Numbered from the stretch's first letter, positions 51,417-61,046 are shown. The stretch: DNA of 64,000 bases from Chitinophaga solisilvae (GCF_009928525.1 NZ_JAABOK010000007.1:389560-453559); one strand, 5' to 3'. The notes: generated by a model from the sequence alone, not told the origin. Translations and numbers: made by a program.

Positions 51417-54398
51417 TTATATGTTCAGGGATTCGTACAGAACGTCGAACATTTTCCCGCGGGTATTGAGGGCTGATATTTTCGTATTGGCGCCTCCGTT
51501 AGGGTAGACGCGGTTGCTCAGGAAAATGAAGACAATATTACTGGCGGGGTCTGCCCATACACAGGTGCCGGTGAAGCCGGTATGTCCGAAAGTGGCGCCG
51601 GATGGATATTTGGCAGGATAGCTTTCCCGGCGGGAGCTATTGTCTTTTTCCGGTTTATCAAATCCCAGTCCGCGACGGCTGATATTACTGTTATAGGCGG
51701 TGAATAATTTAACGGTTTCGGGCTTAAAGTATTGGTTACCATTAAAATAGCCATTATTCAGCAGCATCTGCATCAGAATGCCCAGGTCATGGGCATTGGA
51801 ATATAAACCGGCATGGCCGGCTACGCCCCCCAGCATGGCTGCGCCCGGATCGTGCACATCTCCGCGCAGCAACTGCATCCTGAAAAAATGTTCATGCTCC
51901 GTTGGCACCAGCAAAGCCACCGGAAAGCGTTCTCTTGGCAGAAACCCCGTGGTAGCCAGCCCCAGCGGTTTATAAAATGTTTCACGTACGTAGTCATTCA
52001 GCTTCTTTCCTGTTACCTGCTCCACTACCCTGCCCAGGAACAGGAAATCCAGGTCGCTGTACACATAGCCCTGATGCGGAGTTACCTTGCTGTCCAGTAT
52101 TCTTTTCCAGATGGTATCTTCAAAGCGGCGGTCCATATACATATCGTCGGCAACCCTTACAGACCAGGCGCTGTCCTGCATATCATGGTACAGCAGCGTA
52201 TCGGGCTCTCCGCCGGGATACAAAGTTTCCTTGTAGAAGGGAATGAAAGGGACCAGTCCGGCCTGGTGCAGCAGCACATCACGTATTTTCAGCCTGGCTT
52301 TGTCTGTTCCCTGCACAAAGGGAAGATAATCGCCCAGGGTGGCGTCAAGGCTCACTTTCCCTTCGTCATACAGGCGCATGATGGAGATAGTAGTTGCGCA
52401 GACTTTCGTTACGGAGGCCAGGTCATAGATGGAGCGCGGTGATACCGGCTCCTGCCGGTTGTATTCATAATGGCCGAAGCAGCGGTTATACACCACTTTG
52501 CCGTCTTTCATGGCCAGTACCTGACAGCCGGGAGCGGCGCCACGGGTAATCATATCCGCCGCCAGTCCGTCAATTCTCAATAATGTCTGTTCATTCATGC
52601 CTACCAGTGCGGGCGCGGCTTCCGGCAGCACGGTATATTGATTCACCTCGTAAGTGATGCCGGTACCGGCAGGGTAAGCCGGACAAACGCTCACCGGCAG
52701 TTTTCCTTTAGGGCCGAGTTTGCCGAAGAGAAGGTCTGCCGCCACCCGCTGGGTGGTGCTGTCATCTTCATAAGCGGCCACCATTACCGGCGCATCGCAC
52801 CAGTGCTGCAACGCATAGGGATTACCGAATACAACGGTGGCAGATGGCATTTCCGTTTGCAGCTGGCGTACTATCAGCCGCTGGGCCAGCGACAGGCCAA
52901 AATTATTGGCCGGGCGGCGGCTGAAGTTATGCACACTGATGATAACGGCTTTATAGTCGCGCTGGATGCGCGATACAATGGGTGCTATCTGGTCTACCGA
53001 CTGGCGTGCAGTGAAAATAAAGGCATCCGTTCCGGGCTTGTATGCTTTGACGGACTGAATAAATTCGTTGTTCACATCAGCGCCTACTGCGATGACCGCC
53101 AGTTTCTGCTGGGTCATGGCAGGTGAGAACGGAATGAGGTCTTTCTCATTCTTCACCAGGGTAATCGCACTTTGTGCAATCCGGCGGCGCAGGGAGTCCG
53201 TTTGTACATTCAGGTCTTCTGCAAGATGGTTCAGGTCTATCTGTTGCGGCTTCCAGAGGCCCAGGTTGTATTTGGCGCGCAGCACTTTTTTCACACGGGC
53301 GTCTACTTCTTCCTGGCTGATCTGTCCTTTCCTGATAGCTTTCTGAATAGCGGTCACACTGCCGGCGGCCGTGGACGGTAATATCATGAGATCGTTGCCC
53401 GCCAGCAGAGACTGGGCGGACTCCTGTCCTTTTGAGTAAAATTTGGCAATGCCCTTCATTTCAAGTGCGTCCGTTACCACCAGGCCGTCAAATCCCATTT
53501 CATCTTTCAGCAGTTTTGTTACTGCATTGTAGGAGATGGAGGTGGGGGTATTGGCTTTTTTATCGATGGCGGGAATGTACAGATGCCCTACCATAACGGA
53601 GCCTACGCCAGCGGCGATAGCTTCCCGGAACGGATATAACTCCAGGGAATCCAGTGCATTGCGGGTTTTGTTGATAGAAGGGAGATCAAAGTGAGAATCC
53701 ACATTGGTATCACCATGACCGGGGAAATGCTTGGCACAGGCCATCACGCCCACGCTCTGCATACCTCTGATGGTGGCTACGCCGAGGCGGGCCACCTGGT
53801 ATTTGTTTTCCCCGAAGGAGCGGTCGTTGATAACCGGGTTGTTGGGGTTGTTATTAACATCCATATCCGGGGCAAAGTCGATATGGATACCGAGGCGGCG
53901 GCACTGTTCCCCGATGATGCGGCCGGCATCATACGCCAGGGCTGTATCCCTGGTGGCGCCGATCATCATGTTACGGGGCAGGCTGATGACGCTGTCCAGG
54001 CGCATGCCCAGGCCCCACTCTCCGTCTATCGAAACGAGCAGCGGCACTTTGGAGATGGACTGGTAGTAATTGGTGAGGTTAGCTTGTCTGACAGGTCCGC
54101 CCTGGAAGAAGATGACGCCTCCGACTTTATTCTCCTGTATATCCTTTACCACGGCGTTAATATGATCTTGTCCCAGATTGGAATGAGCCCGGATAACAAT
54201 AAGCTGGGCAATACGTTCGGCCGGGGTGAGCGACTGGAAAACGCTGTCGGCCCATTGCGCAGCTTTGTCCTGTTGCGGATTTATCTGTCCGCTGATCTTT
54301 TTTTGCTTTTTCTTGTTGATAATTCCGGGAGGCAAGGGAATGGCGCTTCCGGTCATTAACAAGCCTGTAAGTCCTGCAACCAGTAATTGTTTCCTCAT
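51417..54398 (-). CDS. Fusion of NagZ-like GH3 N-acetylglucosaminidase and serine beta-lactamase-type domain
   Basis: A 993-residue exported protein (signal segment about 1-20). Domain 1 is a family 3 glycoside hydrolase of NagZ type: KHFPGHGDTNVDSH (223-236) carries the His/Asp acid-base dyad and the nucleophile is Asp310 in VVTDALEM. Domain 2 (about 400-580) is a GH3 C-terminal-like sandwich. Domain 3 (about 600-990) is a beta-lactamase/PBP-fold serine hydrolase with SVTK (662-665) and HTG near the end; the tyrosine motif reads YSD. Together they probably trim muropeptides outside the cytoplasm. Confidence 0.93.
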   Translation of the reverse strand: MRKQLLVAGLTGLLMTGSAIPLPPGIINKKKQKKISGQINPQQDKAAQWADSVFQSLTPAERIAQLIVIRAHSNLGQDHINAVVKDIQENKVGGVIFFQGGPVRQANLTNYYQSISKVPLLVSIDGEWGLGMRLDSVISLPRNMMIGATRDTALAYDAGRIIGEQCRRLGIHIDFAPDMDVNNNPNNPVINDRSFGENKYQVARLGVATIRGMQSVGVMACAKHFPGHGDTNVDSHFDLPSINKTRNALDSLELYPFREAIAAGVGSVMVGHLYIPAIDKKANTPTSISYNAVTKLLKDEMGFDGLVVTDALEMKGIAKFYSKGQESAQSLLAGNDLMILPSTAAGSVTAIQKAIRKGQISQEEVDARVKKVLRAKYNLGLWKPQQIDLNHLAEDLNVQTDSLRRRIAQSAITLVKNEKDLIPFSPAMTQQKLAVIAVGADVNNEFIQSVKAYKPGTDAFIFTARQSVDQIAPIVSRIQRDYKAVIISVHNFSRRPANNFGLSLAQRLIVRQLQTEMPSATVVFGNPYALQHWCDAPVMVAAYEDDSTTQRVAADLLFGKLGPKGKLPVSVCPAYPAGTGITYEVNQYTVLPEAAPALVGMNEQTLLRIDGLAADMITRGAAPGCQVLAMKDGKVVYNRCFGHYEYNRQEPVSPRSIYDLASVTKVCATTISIMRLYDEGKVSLDATLGDYLPFVQGTDKARLKIRDVLLHQAGLVPFIPFYKETLYPGGEPDTLLYHDMQDSAWSVRVADDMYMDRRFEDTIWKRILDSKVTPHQGYVYSDLDFLFLGRVVEQVTGKKLNDYVRETFYKPLGLATTGFLPRERFPVALLVPTEHEHFFRMQLLRGDVHDPGAAMLGGVAGHAGLYSNAHDLGILMQMLLNNGYFNGNQYFKPETVKLFTAYNSNISRRGLGFDKPEKDNSSRRESYPAKYPSGATFGHTGFTGTCVWADPASNIVFIFLSNRVYPNGGANTKISALNTRGKMFDVLYESLNI

Positions 54399-54637
54399 AT
54401 CATAAACTTACAAATAATCGGCAAGAATTTATGTGCCTAAGGCTGACTATCAATTAATTATTAATATTAATAATATGATTTTGTTAGGTATCGGGATATT
54501 CGTTAAATTAGAATATGATATTTGAAGATAATTCATAGATTCTCTATAAAACTTAAAATATCTTTACTATTTTGTCGAAAACTTTTATATTTTTTAACCA
54601 ATCGCAATTTTAATTACCAATACATTCAACTGTTTGT

Positions 54638-54645
54638 TATATTTG
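54638..54645 (+). promoter_or_regulatory. -7 promoter box of adk
   Basis: TATATTTG exactly matches TANNTTTG within an AT-rich region, 33 bases before the adk ATG. Confidence 0.55.
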
Positions 54646-54678
54646 CAACCTTGCGAGTAAAGTAGATTTAAATAAAAC

Positions 54679-55266
54679 ATGGTCAATCTCATTTTATTTG
54701 GCCCTCCCGGAAGCGGCAAGGGTACCCAAAGTGCTAAGATTATTGATAAGTACGGGCTGATTCACCTCTCCACCGGCGATTTGCTTCGTAGTGAGATAGG
54801 CGAAAAAACCCCTTTAGGCCTTGAAGCCAAGAAGTTCATGGATCAGGGTTTACTGGTTCCGGACGAAGTGGTTATCGGCATGATCAGCTCCAAGCTGGAT
54901 GCAAACCCTGATGCAAGAGGTTTCATTTTTGATGGTTTTCCGCGCACTACTGCTCAGGCAGAAGCTCTCGATAAATTACTGGCCCTGAAAAAAACGGCCA
55001 TTTCTGTGGTATTATCCCTGGAAGTTCCTGAGGATGAGCTGATAAAACGCCTGCTCAACCGCGGATTAACCTCCGGCCGCAGTGACGACGCCTCAGAAGG
55101 CGTTGTGAAAGCCCGTATCGTGGAATATCATAATAAAACCGCTCCTGTGGCGGATCACTACGCTAAATTCGGCAAGTTCAAAAAGGTAAAGGGCGACGGT
55201 ACCGAAGAGGAGGTATTTGAGTTACTCAGCCGGGAGTTGAATGAGCTGGTGGCTGAAAAAGTGTAA
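54679..55266 (+). CDS. adk: Adenylate kinase
   Basis: A 195-residue cytoplasmic kinase that interconverts ATP, AMP and ADP. The P-loop is GPPGSGKGT (8-16), the AMP-binding region includes HLSTGDLLRSEI, and GFPRTTAQAEALD carries the family signature. The LID region (around NRGLTSGRSDDASEG) is short and lacks the zinc-finger cysteines, as in the short bacterial form. It has its own consensus promoter and precedes obgE. Confidence 0.97.
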   Translation: MVNLILFGPPGSGKGTQSAKIIDKYGLIHLSTGDLLRSEIGEKTPLGLEAKKFMDQGLLVPDEVVIGMISSKLDANPDARGFIFDGFPRTTAQAEALDKLLALKKTAISVVLSLEVPEDELIKRLLNRGLTSGRSDDASEGVVKARIVEYHNKTAPVADHYAKFGKFKKVKGDGTEEEVFELLSRELNELVAEKV

Positions 55267-55429
55267 ACCAGCACTCACAAAGGCTTTCATTAAATTTTTA
55301 TACAACGCAGAGATTGTAGGTTAATGGTACTTGGTACAGGTGATGTACTAATTACCCTAAACTTGACGATCTTTGCGTTTTATTTTTATGTTGCTGGCTG
55401 TACAGCAACCCTTCAAAAATTCGAGAATT

Positions 55430-56464
55430 GTGGAAAAAGCAAACTTCGTAGATTATATCCGTGTATTTTGTAAATCCGGTAAAGGCGGTGCTGGCAGCAT
55501 GCATTTCATGCGTACCAAATTTAATGCACAGGCCGGTCCGGACGGAGGAGACGGGGGCAGAGGCGGGCACGTTATTTTAAGAGGTAATTCACAGCTGTGG
55601 ACCCTCCTCCATCTCCGCTGGCATAAAAACCTGCTGGCTGAAGACGGGGAAAACGGCAGTGGCGACAACTGTACCGGAAGATTCGGGAAAGATATTATCA
55701 TCGAAGTGCCGCTGGGTACGCAGGCGAAAGATGAAGAAACAGGTGAAGTAGAAGCCGAAATCCTCCATGATGGCCAGGAAGTAATCTGGCTGCCCGGCGG
55801 ACAAGGAGGAAGAGGTAATGCCTACTTTAAATCCGCCACCAACCAGACACCGGAATATGCCCAACCCGGCATGCCCGGCCGCGAAGGCTGGAAAGTTGTG
55901 GAACTCAAAGTACTGGCTGATGTGGGCCTCGTTGGCTTCCCCAACGCCGGTAAATCCACCCTCCTCTCCACCATCACCGCCGCTAAACCCAAAGTGGCTG
56001 ACTATGCCTTCACCACCCTCACCCCTCAGCTGGGCATGGTGGAATACCGCGATAATAAATCATTCTGTATGGCTGATTTACCCGGTATCATTGAAGGTGC
56101 GCACGAAGGAAAAGGATTAGGACATCGTTTTTTGAGACATATTGAAAGAAACGCCGTATTATTATTCCTTATTCCGGCTGACAGTCCCGATCACCGAAAA
56201 GAGTTCGATGTGCTCGTGAATGAGCTGGAACAATATAATCCCGAGCTGCTGGATAAACAATTTCTGCTGGCCATCAGTAAAAGCGATATGCTGGACGATG
56301 AGCTGAAAGCTGCCATATCTGCGGAATTACCTGAAAATGTACCGCATGTGTTTATCTCGTCTGTAACACAACAAGGGCTCAGTGAGCTGAAAGATATACT
56401 TTGGTCTGCCCTTACAGATAAAAATAACCAGGTAAATACGGCGGATACCGTAGAAGCAGAATAA
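55430..56464 (+). CDS. obgE: GTPase ObgE/CgtA
   Basis: About 344 residues: a glycine-rich Obg domain (CKSGKGGAGSMHF, DGGDGGRGGHV) of about 155 residues, then a Ras-like G domain with GFPNAGKSTLLS, DLPGIIEGAHEGKGLGHRFL and a NKxD-like SKSDM. It acts in large-subunit ribosome maturation and stress control. The frame extends to 55373 (TTG) and has an ATG at 55388. The GTG at 55430 gives the conserved N-terminus VEKANFVDYIRVF and is chosen; 55388 is the alternative. Confidence 0.95.
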   Translation: MEKANFVDYIRVFCKSGKGGAGSMHFMRTKFNAQAGPDGGDGGRGGHVILRGNSQLWTLLHLRWHKNLLAEDGENGSGDNCTGRFGKDIIIEVPLGTQAKDEETGEVEAEILHDGQEVIWLPGGQGGRGNAYFKSATNQTPEYAQPGMPGREGWKVVELKVLADVGLVGFPNAGKSTLLSTITAAKPKVADYAFTTLTPQLGMVEYRDNKSFCMADLPGIIEGAHEGKGLGHRFLRHIERNAVLLFLIPADSPDHRKEFDVLVNELEQYNPELLDKQFLLAISKSDMLDDELKAAISAELPENVPHVFISSVTQQGLSELKDILWSALTDKNNQVNTADTVEAE

Positions 56465-56522
56465 CCCGTGCAGTATGAAGGGATAACAACGCCAACGTTC
56501 GTTTTATAGGATCCCACATACC

Positions 56523-57215
56523 ATGAAAACACTTTTTAAACTTGTCGCGCCTGCAATTGTATTGTTGTCCTGCCAGCAAACAGTTCCTCCTGAAAAAGAA
56601 AGGCCCGTACAAATTGATACCATGCAGCTGATAGCGCCACCCGCGCAATCAGCTGTAAAGGTAGCATCCAATGAAGTCTCTGTTGTGAGCCGCGACAGCA
56701 CCACCTACGTGCGTTTCGGTGACTGCTACTTTTCCCTGGACTGGATTACGCCCAATACCCAGCGGAATGATTTTGAACTCCACCCGGATACCATCTTCTT
56801 TACACTGGCGCCTAAACGCACCATCGAAGGCCAGATGATTGCCATCACCACCGGTGAATCAGAAAAGATAAAAGTGGCTCAAAGCTATGAAACCAGTATG
56901 GTGGCCGGCCACCAGCTGCTGCGCAAATGGAAGCATCACCGGGGCGCCTGGGAACACCTTACCGCCGAAGCCAATAACTTCTACATCTGCCGTAAATACT
57001 CCGCGTCAGAACGCTCCCGTTTTCCGGAAACCACCCTGGCAGATCTGCAGCTGCATGCAAATAAAACTGGTAATAAAGAACTTGTCAGAGCAGTTTCTCT
57101 CCTGGACACCTTACCCAAAGCAGCTATCAGCAGCTACTTCCTCCGGGTAAACGGCACCATCCGCAATTCCCCGCTCAGGATCAACAAAGTGCTGATCATC
57201 GATGTAACACTATAA
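56523..57215 (+). CDS. Lipoprotein of unknown function
   Basis: 230 residues with a lipobox cysteine in VLLSCQQ (about residue 17). The mature protein is a mixed alpha/beta domain without recognised catalytic motifs; conspicuous parts are YVRFGDCYFSLDWITPN, HQLLRKWKHHRGAW and a closing LRINKVLIIDVTL. It follows obgE by 58 bases and is followed by another small exported protein 31 bases on, so the three may be co-transcribed. I do not recognise the family. Confidence 0.75.
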   Translation: MKTLFKLVAPAIVLLSCQQTVPPEKERPVQIDTMQLIAPPAQSAVKVASNEVSVVSRDSTTYVRFGDCYFSLDWITPNTQRNDFELHPDTIFFTLAPKRTIEGQMIAITTGESEKIKVAQSYETSMVAGHQLLRKWKHHRGAWEHLTAEANNFYICRKYSASERSRFPETTLADLQLHANKTGNKELVRAVSLLDTLPKAAISSYFLRVNGTIRNSPLRINKVLIIDVTL

Positions 57216-57246
57216 CTGATACGTATATTTACATAAATCCTCTCTG

Positions 57247-57672
57247 ATGAAATATTCTCTTCTCTGCCTCTTCGCCTGCTGCCTGTATTTCACAGCCGCC
57301 CACACTGCGGCCGGACAACTCACAACGCTCTCGCCTGCTTCCCCAGACAGCCTGCCCGGCACCTACACGGGAAAATTCGGCAGCACACCTATCTTTATTC
57401 ATCTTCACCACCCGGATGGAAATAAAGTTACCGGCTATAATATTCACAAAGGTCTGCGCCGCGAATTCAGCGGCTATGTCACACCCAAAGGCGACTCATT
57501 TCTTGTTTCACTGAGTGAACCCGGCGATAATCCTTTCGATGGAAAATTTCTCCTCACCTTCGATAAAAATTTTACGCAGGCTACCGGCTCCTGGACGCCT
57601 GTCAACGGTAAAGATAAAAGCCCTACCTGGTTTAATCTTATCAGAACCACCGCCATGCCAGGCGAAAAGTAA
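57247..57672 (+). CDS. Small secreted protein of unknown function
   Basis: 141 residues. The signal peptide is cysteine-rich (LLCLFACCLYF) and ends near TAAG (about residue 23). The mature part has a beta-rich pattern, with LPGTYTGKFGSTPIFIHLHHPDGNKVTGY and DGKFLLTFDKNFTQATGSW, typical of small lipocalin-like or beta-barrel folds that describe a Bacteroidota protein of unknown role. It follows the gene at 56523 by 31 bases on the same strand. Confidence 0.72.
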   Translation: MKYSLLCLFACCLYFTAAHTAAGQLTTLSPASPDSLPGTYTGKFGSTPIFIHLHHPDGNKVTGYNIHKGLRREFSGYVTPKGDSFLVSLSEPGDNPFDGKFLLTFDKNFTQATGSWTPVNGKDKSPTWFNLIRTTAMPGEK

Positions 57673-57814
57673 TGCTGTAATAAAAGTCACATCTAACTGT
57701 ACCGCCTATACGTTATCCGCCACGTGAACTTATGGTTAACCGGTATTAATCCCATGAATGTAGTATTAGCTGAATGGATAATGTAGTTATCTTGTCAAAA
57801 ACTATCCCATTCCT

Positions 57815-58432
57815 ATGATCATGATTGGTACCATATTCACTGGTAGTATACACTATTACGAAGACCAGGGAATCCGATCTAAATTTTTTATGCTGGGGCT
57901 GCCGCTGTTTCCCCTGTCCACCTACTACAAACTTGCCGGCAACAAAGCCATTGCCATTCCTATCAATGGTAAAAGCATATGGAAGGGCTATTCACGCACT
58001 ACCTTGCTGGCCATGGGTATTGCCGGCGTTATGTTTGCCCGTGAACTTTCACTTCCGCAACTGTTGCTCGCACTGGCGGCATTACTGAACGGCCTCTATT
58101 CCTGGATGACGTTTCCGGTAACCGGCAAAAAAGAAGAAGCTACCCGCAGTTATATTTCCCGCGCATTTGAATACAATATGCTACCTGAGTTGCTGCCACC
58201 GAAAATACGGTTCGCCCTGTATGAAGAACTGGAAAATGTATGCAATACCACCCTGGGTATTGGCGCCGATTGGGAAGCCATGATAGCACAGGAAGATATC
58301 AGTGAACATAATAAATACCTGCTGTTCACCATGGCGCATTACAATTATGTTATTACCGGGGAAGAAAAGTATGCAGCGATGAAAGAAAAAATTTTGTCCA
58401 TACACCTCTCACCGGTGATGGCGCTGGTATAA
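57815..58432 (+). CDS. Membrane protein of unknown function
   Basis: 205 residues. The first ~60 contain GIRSKFFMLGLPLFPLSTYY, a segment seen in several small Bacteroidota proteins. Two transmembrane helices follow (about 67-75 and 80-98), then a soluble helical domain of about 95 residues (LPPKIRFALYEELENV). No catalytic residues stand out. A near-consensus -7 sequence (TTATCTTG) lies about 25 bases upstream, and a weak hairpin with CCGG arms (58438-58467) follows its stop. Confidence 0.7.
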   Translation: MIMIGTIFTGSIHYYEDQGIRSKFFMLGLPLFPLSTYYKLAGNKAIAIPINGKSIWKGYSRTTLLAMGIAGVMFARELSLPQLLLALAALLNGLYSWMTFPVTGKKEEATRSYISRAFEYNMLPELLPPKIRFALYEELENVCNTTLGIGADWEAMIAQEDISEHNKYLLFTMAHYNYVITGEEKYAAMKEKILSIHLSPVMALV

Positions 58433-58501
58433 AACAAAAACCGGTAATGCAGACGCATCTCCGGTTTGCTGATTATCGGCTGTACTTAACAGTATTGGGT
58501 T

Positions 58502-59050
58502 TTACAACTCCGGCGGGCAGAACAACATGGCTGTACACAAGCAGTTGCGAAAGTTTTTGCCCGCCAGGACAGGATAGTTAATGCAGCTTTTACAACCATC
58601 CCAGAAAGCAGGGTCCGTCGTAATTTCGGTATAGGTTACCGGCTCAAATCCAAGCCGGGTATTTAATTTCATCACCGGAAAACCGGTAGTGATACTGAAT
58701 ATTTTTGCAGATGGATATAATAAACGGCTTAATTCAAAAATCTTCTGTTTGATAGCTGCCGCCACTTTCAGCCCTCTGAAAGCCGGTGCTACTATCAGCC
58801 CGCTGTTGGATACAAAGCGGCTGTTCTGCCATCCCTGGATGTAAGAAAAGCCCGCCCAGATACCACTTTTGGTGAAAGCAATCACCGCTTTTCCTTCCAG
58901 TATTTTTTCTTTGATCGTCAGCGGATTACGTCTGGCAATACCTGTTCCTCTCACTTTGGCAGATGCTTCCATCTCTGCCACAATGGGAAGGGCAAAGTCA
59001 ACATCGGCAGAAGTGGCCACCCTGACCACTATCTCCTCATCTGTTTCCAT
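58502..59050 (-). CDS. GNAT N-acetyltransferase of the arginine-cluster (N-acetylglutamate synthase-like) type
   Basis: A 182-residue GNAT protein. The acetyl-CoA-binding fold is seen in SGLIVAPAFRGLKVAAAIKQKIFE. The motif EASAKVRGTGIARR near the start and a cysteine-rich tail (FWDGCKSCINYP, CLCTAML) match, from memory, the GNAT protein found at the head of arginine biosynthesis clusters in other Bacteroidota and thought to supply N-acetylglutamate. No arg genes are beside it here. The cysteines may bind a metal. Its start overlaps the end of the upstream gene by 14 bases, so the two are translationally coupled. Confidence 0.82.
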   Translation of the reverse strand: METDEEIVVRVATSADVDFALPIVAEMEASAKVRGTGIARRNPLTIKEKILEGKAVIAFTKSGIWAGFSYIQGWQNSRFVSNSGLIVAPAFRGLKVAAAIKQKIFELSRLLYPSAKIFSITTGFPVMKLNTRLGFEPVTYTEITTDPAFWDGCKSCINYPVLAGKNFRNCLCTAMLFCPPEL

Positions 59051-59402
59051 TGTTACTGATTTGTTGTTGGATATAAAGACTATATATGGAATCGGGTATC
59101 AGCGAATAAATGCGGATGCGGCTTACCGCGTCGCCGGTCGGCACACTGGATATTACCGGCAGAAACACCCTGGTGATAGCACTCCTGACTACTTCATTCC
59201 CCCGCTCATATAGCTTTCCTGCCAGCTGCAGGCATTTGCCTGCAACGCTGAAATTCTGTTCCCGCAACTGCTTCCCGGTGTATTCACTCAGACAACTAAC
59301 GGTGTCGTATATATGAAAAATCGCCGGGAACTGATGCAGGGCTTTTTTAAGTGCCGGTATATTATCTTCAATATAGGCCGGCACTTCATATTGGTTTATC
59401 AT
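59037..59402 (-). CDS. Small helical protein of unknown function, overlapping the GNAT gene
   Basis: 121 residues, mostly helical (AGKCLQLAGKLYERGNEVVRSAI) with no signal peptide and no recognised motif. It overlaps the following GNAT gene by 14 bases: the ATG at 59050 of that gene lies inside this frame, just before its TGA. Coupling makes a functional partnership with the acetyltransferase likely. It resembles short Bacteroidota cytosolic proteins of unknown function. I do not recognise the family. Confidence 0.72.
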   Translation of the reverse strand: MINQYEVPAYIEDNIPALKKALHQFPAIFHIYDTVSCLSEYTGKQLREQNFSVAGKCLQLAGKLYERGNEVVRSAITRVFLPVISSVPTGDAVSRIRIYSLIPDSIYSLYIQQQISNNGNR

Positions 59403-59567
59403 GGCTTAGCATTCGTTGTTAATAAACCATATATGCCAAAACCTGTTCCACTTACCGGCACAAAACCACGTAACCCGCTACAGACAATAGGAAATGTCCA
59501 AATAGTTAATCTTAGCCATCGGAAAACCCTTCAGTTTTTGCATGGCGGCTTGCAGAAAGTGAAATTT

Positions 59568-59714
59568 TAATTACGAATTACGAATTGCGAATTACGAATG
59601 TAAAAGCGAAGAGCTAAGCGTAGATTAAAGGTGATAACTATAAATTATCCGCTTTAATCTACGCTTAGCTCTTCGCTTTTACATTCGTAATTCGCAATTC
59701 GTAATTCGCAATTC
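59568..59714. repeat. Long inverted repeat E, heptamer family
   Basis: The arms (59568-59630 and 59652-59714) agree over about 63 bases with roughly two differences, both in the outer heptamers (AATTACG against AATTGCG). The inner stem is AAAGCGAAGAGCTAAGCG followed by TAGATTAAAG. It ends 5 bases before the stop codon of the PepSY protein gene on the minus strand. Confidence 0.93.
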
Positions 59715-59719
59715 CCGCT

Positions 59720-60925
59720 TTAAGCCGCCGCTCTCAGCACCACTTTCCTTGGCTTTTTCTTCTTCATGGTTCTGTTAATCCATAGAATGGTGCCGGTGGT
59801 GGGAAAGGTAGCGCCCAGGAGGGCGAGGATGAGGGCAAATATTTTTGAAGGCATGCCAAAGATGGAGCCGGTATGCAGCGGTTTGATGGTGCCACGGATT
59901 TTTTGTCCGAGGTTGCGCTCTGCGAAGGTCTGGGACTGCAGTACTTTTCCGCTGAACTGATCCAGGTAATAGGTAGTGGTAGCGCCTTCATGCAGGGCGC
60001 CGGCAGGTAGCAGGCTGACTGTAAATGCAGCGGCAGTGTCTTTGTCTTTGGGCGCGCTCAGGGAGTAGTATACAGCATCCGGAGCCTGTTGCTTCACCTG
60101 TGCCAGTGCAGCTTCGTAGCTGATGGTCGAGTGGGTGGCGGCAGTATCTGCTACAGATGCCGGCGCTTCCATTGCTTTGGGGGAAGTGCCCAGGGCAGCA
60201 TACATGCCTTTGTTAAACCATTCGAAGGACCAGGTAAGGCCGGTGAACACAGATACAAACAGGAACAGGGAGGTGTAAAAGCCCAGTACAATGTGCATAT
60301 CGTGGTTAATCCGTTTCCAGCCGCTGTCCCATTTCACTTTGAGGCGTTGGCGGAGGATATTACGTGTTTTAGGCCACCAGAGTATGATGCCTGTCAGCAG
60401 TATAAAAAAGAAGATCAGCGTGCTGATACCCGTGATCATTTTACCGGTGTCGCCGGCCAGCAGCCAGCGGTGCAACGAGAAGATCCTGTAATAAAATGTT
60501 TTCTGATAGCTGTAGAGTTCAATAATTTTTCCGGTGTAGGGGTTCACGTACGCGGTGCGGCCGCCCTTCTCCTTCTTTCCTTTTTCTCCGCCAGGTTTCG
60601 CCGGTTGTTTTTTTCCTTCTCCGGCAGCCTTGTTTTCTTTACCGCCTTTCTTTTCATCCAGTACTACCGCCAGCGTACGGGCAGGATCTGCAAAAACCTG
60701 TATACGGGATATTCCTGCGCCAGGCACCTGTTTCTTAACGCCTGCCGCTATTTCATCCAGCGGGAGCCGGTTGCCGGCAGGCTGAACATAATAACGGTCA
60801 TGGTTAAACGCTTCTGTTAATTCTTTTTCAAATACAAGCAGTGCACCGGTAATGCAGCTGATTGTAATCACCAGCCCGGCAGCCAGGCCCAGGTACAGGT
60901 GAATACGCCTAAAAAAAACTTTCAT
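59720..60925 (-). CDS. PepSY-associated transmembrane protein
   Basis: About 401 residues with four transmembrane helices: RIHLYLGLAAGLVITISCITGALL near the start, two in the middle (FFFILLTGIILWWP; LGFYTSLFLFVSVFTGLTW) and one at the end before a KKKKPRK tail. This is the PepSY_TM layout, with periplasmic PepSY-like segments. Relatives serve in iron or siderophore reduction. The first periplasmic domain has a lysine/glycine-rich insert (about 91-126, GEGKKQPAKPGGEKGKKEKGG). The ATG at 60925 is chosen over a TTG at 60946. Confidence 0.9.
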   Translation of the reverse strand: MKVFFRRIHLYLGLAAGLVITISCITGALLVFEKELTEAFNHDRYYVQPAGNRLPLDEIAAGVKKQVPGAGISRIQVFADPARTLAVVLDEKKGGKENKAAGEGKKQPAKPGGEKGKKEKGGRTAYVNPYTGKIIELYSYQKTFYYRIFSLHRWLLAGDTGKMITGISTLIFFFILLTGIILWWPKTRNILRQRLKVKWDSGWKRINHDMHIVLGFYTSLFLFVSVFTGLTWSFEWFNKGMYAALGTSPKAMEAPASVADTAATHSTISYEAALAQVKQQAPDAVYYSLSAPKDKDTAAAFTVSLLPAGALHEGATTTYYLDQFSGKVLQSQTFAERNLGQKIRGTIKPLHTGSIFGMPSKIFALILALLGATFPTTGTILWINRTMKKKKPRKVVLRAAA

Positions 60926-61046
60926 ATTAGATTGATCCAGCTGCAAAGGTGCATCGCGCGCGGGGGAATATAACCGCCTACACGGAAAATCATTTACGCA
61001 ATCGGGAAAAATTCCGGCAGGAGAAGCCTTATTTTTTTCCCGTATA

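Noticed and set aside
59313..59570. 85-codon plus-strand frame ending at repeat E
   Set aside because: It overlaps the start of a better-supported minus-strand gene and has no signal, domain or promoter. Its stop happens to lie in the repeat.
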